From Purshia tridentata (Eukaryota > Streptophyta > Magnoliopsida > Rosales > Rosaceae): 37,581 nt of DNA. Below the pieces are notes generated by a model, which worked only from the letters and a program-made list of their open reading frames with translations, was not told the origin of the DNA and ran no database searches. The DNA is taken from assembly GCA_003254885.1 (NCBI GenBank), contig QANT01007948.1, forward strand, positions 1 through 37,581, read 5' to 3'. The position numbers were made by a program, and so were the translations under genes. Of this stretch, positions 27,652 to 37,581 are shown one piece after another; positions within the stretch are counted from its first letter, which is position 1; every line of letters begins with the position of its first letter.

Positions 27652-28944
27652 TGTTTTGGAAAAAAAATCCCAAATGCTGTGTTGTACCATATGTAGGTAA
27701 TGGTTTGGAGGAGTGATTAGGCAGCATTGTAACCTATTCCTTTTAGGCATAAAAAGAAAAAAGAAATAACAGATGGAACGTGCTGAGTTTGTGACTGTTT
27801 ATCATGATAATGAGATAATGAGATGCATAATTTTCCATGAGAAATTGCTTGGTTAGAGTAAAGCAGGAGATTTGTCTAAAGAGTTTCACTCTCGCCCTCT
27901 CTCTCTCTTATTTTCTCACATGGGCCTTGTAACGGGTATCAACACTGTTCTTCTATTGCTGCTTTCCTGTTGTTACCAATACCACTCTACTCACCAAATT
28001 GACAAAAACTAAATTTTTTTTCAGTTAAATTAAAAAAGCATATCTCAAACTTTGTGAGCAAGGATAAAAAGGGACAAAGTATTTGAGTATAGGAGATCTC
28101 TATTCTCATGATACTACTATCGCTTGTAATAACATTCTCATTTGGAAGCCTAAGAGGAGGCTTTTATAATGTGAGGTGCAAATTCTAAATCAATATGGGG
28201 ATGTGAGAGAGTATTCAAATATTGATGATGCTGCAACTAATAAATTGTAGGGTGTAGACAATAATAAATTGGGTTTCTCCCTAATTTTTAATTTGGCTGC
28301 ATTTTCGGTTAAAAATCGTTCAAAAATGGGGTTTATGAGTAATTTATTATAAAATATTGTTGAGAAGGGTGGTCTAATAAGCACATGCATGCTGCTTGTC
28401 TACTGATGAGTGATGAGTGATGACAGTAGGCAGAAGCAGGGGCGTACGCAGAGAGCATATCTCTGAATCACTACATGGAAGTTCAAAGAATATCTCCTTT
28501 TCAGAAATTCAAAGTCCAGAAATTGATAATAAAAATAAAAGTCGTGAAATATGTGTAATCAAAATTGGCTGATACGTGGGTAATGTGGAGCACGTGTATA
28601 CATGGATCAATTTTTCACCAATACCGAATTATTGGAACAACCAACCCAACATTAATCCACACTAAATTGAGGGCAAGTTTAAATATTTTATATATTAAAA
28701 TGCAAGAACTATATAGTTACAGCCGATATGAAAGTTTGTAACATCAACAGTTAAAATAATTAACATGATATAGTTCACGATGTAGACGGTAGAGCTCTAA
28801 TTAATCACATAGTTAAATTAGTTCCAACACGTCATTCCCTAACAGTAATGGAATAATTTGGTTAACAACTCTTAATTAACCCCGCAAGTAGGGCCTCCCG
28901 CCCAACATCATCAACAAAGAGAAAAACAAGAATTCTCACTTTTT
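27652..28944. other. PUB49 3' region and intergenic DNA
   Basis: PUB49 3' UTR-like sequence, then AT-rich DNA. No gene supported; one open frame at 28190-28390 (minus) has no recognisable features. Confidence 0.6.
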
Positions 28945-29070
28945 AAATAATTAGGCTTTTTTACACAAATACCACCTGGACTATAGGGGATGTGCTCCCG
29001 TACCACCTGAACTTTTTTTTTTACTACCTATAGTTCAGGTGGTATTTGTGTAAAAAACCCTAATAATTAA
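28945..29070. mobile_element. Small MITE-like hairpin, about 125 bp
   Basis: The left arm (28946-28987: AATTAGG, TTTTTTACACAAATACCACC, ACTATAGG) is repeated in reverse complement at 29027-29070 (CCTATAGT, GGTGGTATTTGTGTAAAAAA, CCTAATAATT). The loop holds a second partial copy, TACCACCTGAACTTTTTTTT. Flanks are AT-rich; a TTA-type target duplication is possible but ambiguous. It could form a strong stem-loop. Confidence 0.75.
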
Positions 29071-29609
29071 TTCTTAAGAAGGATTAAGCTATACGTTAGT
29101 GGCAAAAAAAAGAAGAGGATTAAGCTAGTTTAATTACTATGATAATTAAGGAGATAAACTCATGATAAGCATGATAATTGTATGTTGCGAGGTCTAAGTG
29201 TTCAAACTTTAAATCTTAATTTAATCTAGCTTCCTTTTTAAACTAGAAAAGATATATAATGTTCTTTTTTCTATTAATTCTTGACTAAACTAAAACCCAC
29301 CTCACTAAGAACATAACAAGTTGCCACCGCCATCCTAATCCAGAACGTATTTTGTCTTATTATTGAGGCAGTGACATTTCATCTGTATAATTCATGTTAT
29401 AATATTTCTGAAACCAAAGAATGAGGTATCACAAAATCAAAACATCCCTTAATTTTAGCCTTCAATGTTTGTCTTCTTCATACCCTTCTCTATCTCCCCT
29501 ATATTTTTTCTTTCTTTTTCTTATCCTCTTGTTAAGCTTAATAATAAAAAATAACAAGTATTTCAACAGTTGCTTTAAATTTAATCGTCCAAATGCAGGC
29601 ATTGTTGTG

Positions 29610-29700
29610 AGTTAGAGTTGGTCTAATTGGCCAAAAATAAAGGCCGCACGTTACACACTTGGGTTCGAACCTTCCTTCTCTTTTGTAATAAAAAAAAATA
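29610..29700 (+). mobile_element. Possible tRNA-derived SINE relic
   Basis: An A-box-like TTGGTCTAATTGG (29618-29630) is followed about 31 bases later by a near-consensus B-box, GGGTTCGAACCTT (29661-29673), and then by an A-rich tail (about 29687-29700). This is the order and spacing of a pol III internal promoter in plant SINEs. It does not fold as an intact tRNA. No clear target duplication. Confidence 0.4.
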
Positions 29701-32458
29701 CAATATTGTTTCTATCACTTATCTCTTAATTTGAATTCTTCAGGTAAGTATTTATGCACAATGTTGGTGAGGCTGTTAATATTATAATGAAGCTACTATT
29801 ATTAAAATAAGACTAAACTAATAGTTACAACCAGTTAATAAAACTTGAAATACCCAAAAGACTACTGTTTATTCTTTTTTGCGGTTTATTTGAGCGAAAA
29901 AATTTAGTTCAATTTTTTACTTATTAGTAAATTCTGAAAAACCATATATATATATATGAATCTGCATTTGGATCATACCATACTAAAAAATAAAGTGTTG
30001 AGCTTTATGTGATGAGAAATATTATACTAATCTCTGGGTTTTATAAACTAGTAATTAAATTTGTGGATCTTTCAAGTGAATAATTTAAATATTAATTTTA
30101 CCATATGGTTTTGGCAGTGGGGTTGGAAAAGCCTCTTCTGATTTGAGGAAATATTTCTTGAGTTAATTCTTAGGAATTGAGTGACTTTCCCAAGGCAAAT
30201 CCTTGACTGCTGGCCATACTCGGTCGGATGGGGAAGATGCCAAGAATAAGATGCCCTCTTTGTTATATTATATATGTAATTTATAACTATGACTCCCAAG
30301 AAGACTTCCTTAAACCCACTTCTCAACAACAAGGAGACAAAAGAGTCCAAGCATGGAATTTTCCTAATTATTCAACGAAAAAACCCAAGAACAAGAAGAA
30401 TCCACCATCCAAATTCCTCTTCTCTAACTTTTACCAAACTCACCTTGACAATTGACATATGAGAACATTAAAGGAAAGCCATCACTGTATAAATTATTTT
30501 TCTGATCTTTAATATATAAGCTAGCTTAAGGCTATGCTACGCTGGGGAGCTTGAAGACAACAAGGTTAGGACAATGAAAATCCAAGGTGGAGCAAGTACT
30601 ACTACATATATAAAGAAGTAGATATTGGCTAGCTAGCTAGGAAAATTAAAGAGTTAGTGATCAAATGTGTTCTTAGATTCTGGGACTATATATATATATA
30701 CACCTTACTTACCAGTGCACATGGGAGAATATATATGGTTGGGATATCTAGAGCATGCAATATATATAGGGCCTAGCTAGCAGGCTAGCTATGGTGGTGG
30801 TGAGATTATAGAGCTTGAGTGTGACAGTGTGCATGTGTTTATAAACTACGAAAAATGTGAGTAACCCATAAAATTAAGAAAAGAGAATAAGTTGGAATTG
30901 GGAAAAGAGTTAAAAGCATGCCCTGGATTTTGGTGAAGGGTACACTATTTGATTAATATATGTATGAATGAATGGATGGAATGATGACATTGGTGCATGG
31001 GGTTTAAAATAGTAATGCATGCAACAGCTAAGAAAGGAAAAAGTGGTAGGAATTTTGGCAGGGTTTGAAGGAAGGGAAAGAAGGGAAGCTAGCGATAGGC
31101 TGAGGAGGCAAGAAATGTGAGAGTGAGTGAGTGGGTTATATTCTGGAAATATATGATGGTGGCTTTGATGATGATGCTGATGCACGCCGGCAGCTTTTTA
31201 CTCATCTCACTCTCTCTCTCTCTCTCGACCCCCAAAACCAAATTGGCACGCCTGCTCCCACTCAAAGAATGAAAAGCTAATCCACTAGCCATTTGGTGAT
31301 CAAGACCCTGTTAACTTTTTCTCAGACCTTTGTCCTCTTTTTGTCAGAGGAATTCTATTTCTAAATGTACACACCACCACCCAGTCTATTTCCACGTTCT
31401 AAGTTCTAATAGAGAAAACATATTATTCTCAGCCTCCTTTAGATTGTGTTCAATACTTATTTGAGGATTGTATTGGCTTCTCACACACTCGTTTTGTGAC
31501 TGGTTAGTCTACTTTGTTTGGGCCTTTGGCCTTACAGTTTACCCAAAAGAAAAAAAAGAAAAAAAAAAGAGAAAACATATTATTACTTCGCCCAGTGTTT
31601 GGTCCATTCCATATATAGTATATGTATATGTTAAACGAATATTAATTACCCTTTAAAGACTAATCTACTATAAGGCTAGAAAAGAAGACCATGCCCCACT
31701 CATGATCGATCCCATTCCTCATCGATTAGACCAAAAAGCAAATGTTACCCACTTAGATTCCCAACCTCTCCATCATGCACTCCCATTCATTCAACCTTTT
31801 GAGTTTCATATGCATTTTCCACATAATCGATTGAGTTATAAGAAGTTTAACTATCAATCTATATGCCCTCTAATTTTCACTTAAATTTTTTAAATAATTT
31901 AACCTTCTGTAGTAGTAGCATACAGTTAATTATTATTACCGCAAGTTTATGAAAAATTCTATGTTATATATGTATGATATAGAAATAGATTCACTTTTTT
32001 CTACTAACTAGCTAGAGTATTGATATATGAATTATTAAATTTCTTTATATGTCATATGTATTTGTACCAACATACTATAAGTCTATAATCAAATTAAAAA
32101 TTATTAATCAGTACCACATATTTTAACATAAATCCTTCAATTGATAAATTGATAGAGCCTTGGCCAAAAAAAGATAAATTGATAGAGAAACTTACCATAT
32201 AATAATATTTTTATACTCTGTCCTAGATGTATATTAGTTTAGTTTAATTTTCTTAATTAGCCTCTAACAAACTTACCTATATAGGCTATATATGTTTTTG
32301 AAATTCACCCAGCTACTAAAATCCAAGTTCAAGTCAAGGCGCAGGTCCTCCCCTAGCAATTGTAATGATTTTGTATCCCAATCTCTCACAGTTAAAAACA
32401 CAAAGACCCATCTATCTATCTATCTGCTGTCCGAACAATAACCAAGCAACAAACACTT

Positions 32459-32484
32459 TCTCTCTCTCTCTCTCTCTCTCTCTC
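32459..32484. repeat. (CT)n microsatellite in the SHR leader or proximal promoter
   Basis: Uninterrupted TC run of about 13 units ending 52 bp before the SHR ATG. CT tracts in 5' leaders are common in plants and can affect expression; any effect here is inference. Confidence 0.85.
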
Positions 32485-32536
32485 ACAAAGTTTATTGATG
32501 TGGGTCGTCAGCTGTAGTAGTGTAGTAGGTTGTTAA

Positions 32537-34051
32537 ATGGATACCTTGTTTAGGCTAGTCAGTCTCCAATCTGATCAACAACACCAACAACAATCCTCTT
32601 TCAATTCCACCACCAGTAGAACCACCACTTCTAGCAGCTCCAGATCCTTCACTCCCCAAAACTACCACTACCCCCACCACCACCACCAAAACGACGACGT
32701 TGTCGAAGAAGAATGCTTCAACTTTTTCATGGATGAAGAAGACTTCTCCTCGTCTTCTTCCAAGCACTATTACCACCACCCAACTCCCCCACCACCTCTC
32801 ACCACCACCACTACCACTCCTACTCCAGCACCCACCGAGTCATTCTCCTTCTCCCCCGCCCGCGACCTCGCCAATTTCGAATTCTCCGGCAACAAGTGGG
32901 CCCCGGACCTTCTCATAGAAACCGCCCGAGCCATCGCCGACAAGAACAGCGCACGTGTCCAGCAGCTTATGTGGATGCTCAACGAGCTTGGCTCCCCCTA
33001 CGGCGACACCGACCAGAAGCTCGCCTCCTACTTCCTCCAGGCCCTCTTCAGTCGCATGACCGACTCCGGCGATCGCTGCTACCGGACTTTAGTCTCCGCG
33101 TCCGAGAAAACATGCTCTTTCGAGTCCACCAGAAAAATGGTGTTGAAGTTTCAGGAGGTCAGCCCCTGGACCACGTTCGGACACGTGGCGTGCAATGGCG
33201 CCATAATGGAAGCTTTCGACGGTGAGCCCAAGCTCCACATAGTTGACATCAGTAACACCTACTGCACGCAGTGGCCGACCTTGCTTGAGGCCTTGGCGAC
33301 TCGAACTGATGAGACGCCGCATCTGCGTCTTACTACGGTCGTCCCCAGCAGAGCCGGAGACGGCTCTGCCGGCACCACTGCGGTGCAGAAGGTGATGAAA
33401 GAAATCGGGACTCGAATGGAAAAGTTCGCGCGATTAATGGGCGTGCCGTTCAAATTCAATGCTGTCCACCATTCCGGCGACCTCTCCGAGCTCAATTTAG
33501 CCGACTTAGATATCAGAGACGACGAGGCCTTGGCTATCAACTGTGTCGGCTCGCTACACTCCGTCGTAGCGAACCGTCGCGATTATCTGATATCGGGCTT
33601 CCGAAGTCTCCGGCCGAAGATCATCACTGTCGTTGAAGAAGAGGCTGACCTTGATGTCGGGGTTGACGGGCTTGACTTCGTTCGAGGCTTTCAGGAATGC
33701 TTGAGATGGTTTAGGGTTTACTTCGAAGCTCTCGACGAGAGTTTCGCGAGGACCAGCAACGAGCGCTTGATGCTGGAGCGGGCGGCTGGGCGCGCCATCG
33801 TTGACTTGGTGGCATGCGCACCGCCCGAGTCGGTGGAGCGCCGCGAGACGGCCGCGCGCTGGTCCCGGCGCATGCATGGCGTCGGGTTCAGCCCCTTTAC
33901 GTTCAGCGATGAGGTGTGTGATGACGTACGCGCCTTGTTAAGGAGGTACAAGGAAGGTTGGGCAATGACACAGTGCGCCGAAGCCGTCGCCGGAATATTC
34001 TTGTCCTGGAAGGAACAGCCGGTGGTTTGGGCGAGTGCTTGGAGGCCTTGA
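32537..34051 (+). CDS. SHR: GRAS transcription factor SHORT-ROOT (SHR), 504 aa, intronless
   Basis: SHR is made in the stele, moves into adjacent cells, and acts with SCARECROW to specify endodermis and root radial pattern; it also works in leaves and nodules. The start has an in-frame TAA directly upstream, and the N-terminus [15 protein letters not shown] plus [16 protein letters not shown] at 55-70 are SHR signatures. Residues 13-118 are low-complexity (Gln, Ser, His, Thr/Pro). The GRAS domain runs from about 120 to 504: LHR1 ([34 protein letters not shown]), the VHIID-type core LHIVDIS at 233-239, LHR2 with [10 protein letters not shown] at 301-310, the PFYRE region with [22 protein letters not shown], and the SAW end VVWASAWRP. 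Compared with Arabidopsis SHR (531 aa), it lacks the final Thr and has a slightly longer loop before GIFLSW. High G+C relative to the flanks. Confidence 0.97.
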   Translation: MDTLFRLVSLQSDQQHQQQSSFNSTTSRTTTSSSSRSFTPQNYHYPHHHHQNDDVVEEECFNFFMDEEDFSSSSSKHYYHHPTPPPPLTTTTTTPTPAPTESFSFSPARDLANFEFSGNKWAPDLLIETARAIADKNSARVQQLMWMLNELGSPYGDTDQKLASYFLQALFSRMTDSGDRCYRTLVSASEKTCSFESTRKMVLKFQEVSPWTTFGHVACNGAIMEAFDGEPKLHIVDISNTYCTQWPTLLEALATRTDETPHLRLTTVVPSRAGDGSAGTTAVQKVMKEIGTRMEKFARLMGVPFKFNAVHHSGDLSELNLADLDIRDDEALAINCVGSLHSVVANRRDYLISGFRSLRPKIITVVEEEADLDVGVDGLDFVRGFQECLRWFRVYFEALDESFARTSNERLMLERAAGRAIVDLVACAPPESVERRETAARWSRRMHGVGFSPFTFSDEVCDDVRALLRRYKEGWAMTQCAEAVAGIFLSWKEQPVVWASAWRP

Positions 34052-35257
34052 CAATAGTATTATTATTCTCACACATGCTTCCGAGTCATTCGCACGTGTG
34101 ATAGGTTTTTTTTGGCACGTGCGTGGAATGGAGTTTGTGTTGTTTGTGATTTGTGTTAATTTGAAACAGGAGGGAAGGTAGAGTACGGATCACTAAGGAA
34201 TATTGCTTGGTTTCAAATTTTCAATAGAATTAAGTAAATTAATTTTAATTTTCATCACGTACCCTTTGTTATTAATTATTTGTGATTTTTTCCTGATTTT
34301 ATTGAAAATTAAATAGCTTATGGTTTTGGATTTTTGCTTATTTTATATCATTCCATAATCAACCCTGGCAATGTTAAACTTTTTCTCAAATCTTTATATA
34401 AGCAAAAATACAAAAAAAGCCGGTATATTCCAAGTTTGACTAGAAAATAGCCAACATGTTTTATGCTTAACCCACAATTTGTCAATTAAGACAAAAGGTA
34501 TACAAAATTAAGCACCCTGTGTGTGTTTTCTATACCAATATTTTGACTGGGTTCAAAATTGAAATATATTGGGTGGTTTGGTATTTGGTGATGTTGAGGA
34601 TGATATCATGAGCTAATAAAAGTATTAATTAAGAGCTAAAAATGGCATTAAAGATATAATAATTGAAGCGTGTTTAATAATCTTAATGGGTTTAAAGTAT
34701 AAACTATAAAAAGGTCGTTATCTATTTTTGGTGGCATAGAATCTTAGGACGGCCACAGAGTTGGGTTGTAATTTAGGGAATCTGATAAAAAGTGTTTGGT
34801 CAATAGTTGCATACAAGGGTTTTAGTGGCCAGCATGCTGTCTTTGATACTTTGTGAGTTTGATATGGTCCTCCTCTTCAATTTGCTACTTTATTAATCTT
34901 CTTTTTCTCTCTTTCCTTTTAAAAAGGTTCATTATCAAACACTTTGATTTTGTCACTTTTGTAGTTTTGTCTGTGCCCCTACCACACCAACCAAGCCTGC
35001 CACCAGCTCCATCAAAATCAAACTACTTTGGTTTGGTGGTGGTGGTGGTGGTGGTGGTGACGGTGTTGGTGTCTGTATATTAAGGTTAATAGGAGGGAGT
35101 GATGGTGCTTTTGGCCCATGGCTTAAAGATATATATATGCGAAAATTATTAAAGAAACAAATAAATTAAAGTGGGAACTTCTTTTCAGAGTGTTGCATAT
35201 CTTAATCCTTTTGATGAGACTTGCCCCCTCCACGTTGACATCTATCTCCACTTTCTC

Positions 35258-35301
<44 letters not shown>

Positions 35302-37019
35302 AAATATGAATTTATTTAAAGAGCGTAATGTTGATTTTTCATTCATATACTATATTGTAAATTCAATTTGCACACATTTAAATAATTTATAGTTGAGAAT
35401 TTGAGATTGACATCTCTTTCGTTTTGATAAAAGAAAGTTAATTTTAATTTTTTTTATATTTTGAGTTGAACTTAAAACTTCTCCAACATTATAGAGAAAA
35501 ATATCATTAAATCATAAACTAGTTAATTATTAAAGAATTTAATACTATATTTGTCTTGCCCTAAATAAAAAATACTATGTTTACAATTTACTCATTGTAA
35601 AATAAACTTAAAAGTTACACCCTTATTTTATCAATTCAGTCTAATTTTAAATAAAACGTAAAACGCGCATAATTGTAACTCAGTTACAATTTTATTGAAA
35701 TTTGCATGTGTTTTTATGCTAAACTAGCCAAAGTTTCTGTCTTGAGACTTAAAATTGAACTGGGCTGTGCTTGTTTTTAAGAAATTGATTATTTTGTACA
35801 ACAACCCTCTTATTGAGACTTTTTTAATTCATAACATACAACTCGATCATATATACTGTAGAATATCCATTTCCATCATGATCATTCAAATATATGTGTT
35901 TTGGTCTTTTACATGTGTTTTCTCAATGGGGTGTTTATAAAGAGAGCTGCTTGGCGTTGCTGGCCCATACCCCCTCTTTTTAGCTTCAGCTCTATATATG
36001 CATTTGCACGGTTTCAATTTCTTCCCTTTTATCACTTTGCCAATGGCCAGCTGCCAGCTTTTTTCAACTTTAAACGGGGACCAGACCAGGTTCGATCAAC
36101 TTGCAACATATGCATATGTTGACCAAAAACAGACCAGCTGGGCAATTTCTCTTGGCCAGCACAGCAGTATCAAGTCTGCCCTAAAATAAAAACGTTTTGA
36201 TCCAAACTATAGGTGGATTCTTCTCTTATTTAGTAACATAGAGTTTCGTTTCGATAATTTTGTATTTCTGTTTTTACACTAACTCTTCGTCTTTCCTTCC
36301 GTAAGAGATAAATGTCGACTATAAGTTACGAATTGGATCAGTACCATATATAAGCATTTAATTAGCTAGGCTGGCTATAGCTGCCTTCCTCGCTCATGTG
36401 AGAGCTAGCCTATTTTCTTGGATGGAGACCACTCTAGCTAACATATCTGCAGGACCATCTTATTAATTAGGGATTGTACTGATGCTTTTGAATGAATAAA
36501 TAGAGTTTCTATTTGTTAAAGTCTCATAGATTAATTAAATAGTTAAATAAATATTTGAAAAAAACAAAAATTGTTAAGGAAAAGTCTATGAGATGATGAG
36601 GGGAACTCAAAGCTATTAATTGACTCTACCGTATCATCATCTGAATGTAACCAGGCCCCATGAGATAGTGTACGATTCAGTGGACTGGGCTAGCCGCTAT
36701 ACTATGATTAGGCTCGAATTATGGTGCTGCCAGCAGCTACGCCTACCCACGGCGCCACATATTAAGTTATTAACAAGTAGCTCATCTCTGAGACTTTGAC
36801 CATGCTATGCTCGACCAATTATGATTCAAACCTAGGCCTTCTGTCTAGCCTTTTAGGCTTTTAGTTAAGTGCTTGTACCTTAACACAAGCTCATAGGTTC
36901 ACCTTAACACAAGCTTATAGGTTCGATGACCAGTTTGACCGGTACTTCTAGAAGCAAAGATTCAAAAGTAAAGACTAAAGAGGCCGGAGAAGCAACCTTG
37001 ACCTCACCCTGGCCTCCGT
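34052..37019. other. Gene-free region downstream of SHORT-ROOT
   Basis: AT-rich DNA without a supported gene. It contains a GGT run (about 35035-35059), a (CT)18 microsatellite (35262-35297), an 18-bp perfect palindrome CAACATATGCATATGTTG (36104-36121), and a tandem 24-bp duplication at 36877-36924 (ACCTTAACACAAGC-TATAGGTTC twice, one difference). Confidence 0.6.
35262..35297. repeat. (CT)18 microsatellite
   Basis: Uninterrupted CT dinucleotides, the longest simple repeat in the window. Confidence 0.95.
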
Positions 37020-37581
37020 CACTACAAGAAGAAACAGTTTGAGCGACGAAATTTTGGGCGACGAGCAACTTTTCGTCGCCCTATATAATTTGGGTGACGA
37101 ATAATCTCAATTTTGGACGGCGTTTTTTTTGGCCGCTCAAAGAAGTTTGGGCGGCGGAAAAACTATCATCGTCGCCCTAGATTATTTTGGGCGACGAACT
37201 AATGTTGTCGCCTTAACATACACGATGAAGTTGATTTTGGGTGACGGAATTGTTTCTACCGTCGCCCAAAGTTGTTGGGGCGACGAACTTTTCGGGACAA
37301 ATAATTTTTCGTCGCCCAAAATTGAATAATTGAACTTTAGGCGACGTTTTGGCGACTTTAGGCGACGAAATGTGTTCGTCGCCCAAAGATTAACGATTTA
37401 AAACACCCAGGCCTTCTTCTTTCTTCTTCCTCGCGAGTCTTCCTCTCTCCAGCCGCCTCTGCAAATCTGTCTCTCTCTTTCTCTCTCTCCAGCGCTCCTC
37501 TCTCTCTCCACCGTGCCTCTTTCCCTCTCTCCACCGCGCCCTTCTCCCTCTCTCCACCGCGCCCCTCTCCTTCTCTCCACC
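37020..37581. mobile_element. Left terminus of a CACTA (En/Spm) DNA transposon, continues past the window
   Basis: Begins with CACTACAAGAAGAAACAG, the conserved terminal sequence of plant CACTA elements. About 350 bp of subterminal repeats follow, in which GGGCGACGAA and its reverse TTCGTCGCCC alternate at least eight times (37042-37385). A CT-rich stretch then runs to the window end. CACTA transposases bind subterminal repeats of this kind. No transposase frame is visible in the part shown. The presumed 3-bp target duplication on this side would be CGT (37017-37019). Confidence 0.85.

Larger units (their letters stand above)
29071..32536. other. Gene-free region upstream of SHORT-ROOT
   Basis: About 3.5 kb without a supported gene. 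Besides the possible SINE at 29610-29700 it shows TA-rich runs (about 29944 and 30687), repeated TAGCTAGC clusters (about 30630-30790), a CT run at 31207-31226, an ATCT run at 32411-32425 and a CT run just before the SHR start. It probably carries the SHR promoter; specific sites could not be assigned. Confidence 0.55.

Noticed and set aside
31145..31190. Resemblance to miR172 (GATGATGATGCTGATGCA)
   Set aside because: Several mismatches to the mature miRNA and no opposing star strand within reach.
30910..31292. Minus-strand frames with a His-rich start upstream of SHR
   Set aside because: No recognisable domain or consistent splice structure; the His run comes from a simple repeat.
32555..33951. 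Alternative-frame open frames over SHR
   Set aside because: Shadows of the SHR gene; compositions are low-complexity or Arg/Pro biased without family motifs.
36820..36930. tRNA-like B-box strings (TTCAAACC, GGTTCGATGACC)
   Set aside because: No paired A-box at proper spacing and no cloverleaf.

Overview
This is nuclear DNA from a flowering plant. Genes are split by GT-AG introns, intergenic DNA is AT-rich with microsatellites and small transposon-like hairpins, and the products are plant families: SHORT-ROOT GRAS factor, BTB/NPH3 protein, U-box/cyclophilin PUB49, cytosolic L26, APS kinase, and DOMON/cytochrome b561 proteins. The protein sequences look like those of a woody core eudicot, possibly Rosaceae. 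That family guess rests on recall and is weak. There is one ambiguous base (n) at about 6433, inside a poly-T stretch.

Layout, left to right. (1) 1-957 (+) is the 3' part of a DOMON/cytochrome b561 gene, cut by the window edge. (2) 1561-6269 (-) is a seven-exon APS kinase that closes exactly at 294 aa. (3) 8988-13170 (-) is a four-exon BTB/NPH3-family gene of 494 aa, with a MITE-like inverted repeat in intron 2. (4) 13656-14639 is a foldback transposon-like element with arms of about 360 bp. (5) 15772-16212 (+) is intronless RPL26 with telo-box and site II promoter motifs. (6) 18518-19705 (-) is a second, complete copy of the DOMON/cytochrome b561 gene. (7) About 21240-21410 is a decayed third trace of that gene's 3' end. 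(8) 21566-22957 (-) is a four-exon unknown protein of 217 aa. (9) 24037-27651 (+) is eleven-exon PUB49/CYP65 of 594 aa, divergent from (8) across a promoter region rich in site II motifs. (10) 28945-29070 is a small MITE and 29610-29700 a possible SINE. (11) 32537-34051 (+) is an intronless SHORT-ROOT gene of 504 aa with long gene-free flanks. (12) 37020-end is the left end of a CACTA transposon.

The main structural feature is a large inverted duplication. The two DOMON/b561 copies and about 580 bp of 3' flank (about 1-1540 and about 17905-19520) are near-identical and face each other across about 16.4 kb that carries the APS kinase, NPH3 and RPL26 genes. The inner breakpoint of the left arm falls about 20 bp past the APS kinase stop codon, so that gene's 3' UTR lies in duplicated DNA antisense to the b561 3' flank. 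No shared pathway is evident among the genes; this looks like ordinary gene-sparse plant euchromatin. I found no undescribed multi-gene system. The observations most worth checking are the inverted duplication with its third relic, the missing redox cysteine and possible dual targeting of the APS kinase, the foldback element, and the shared divergent promoter.
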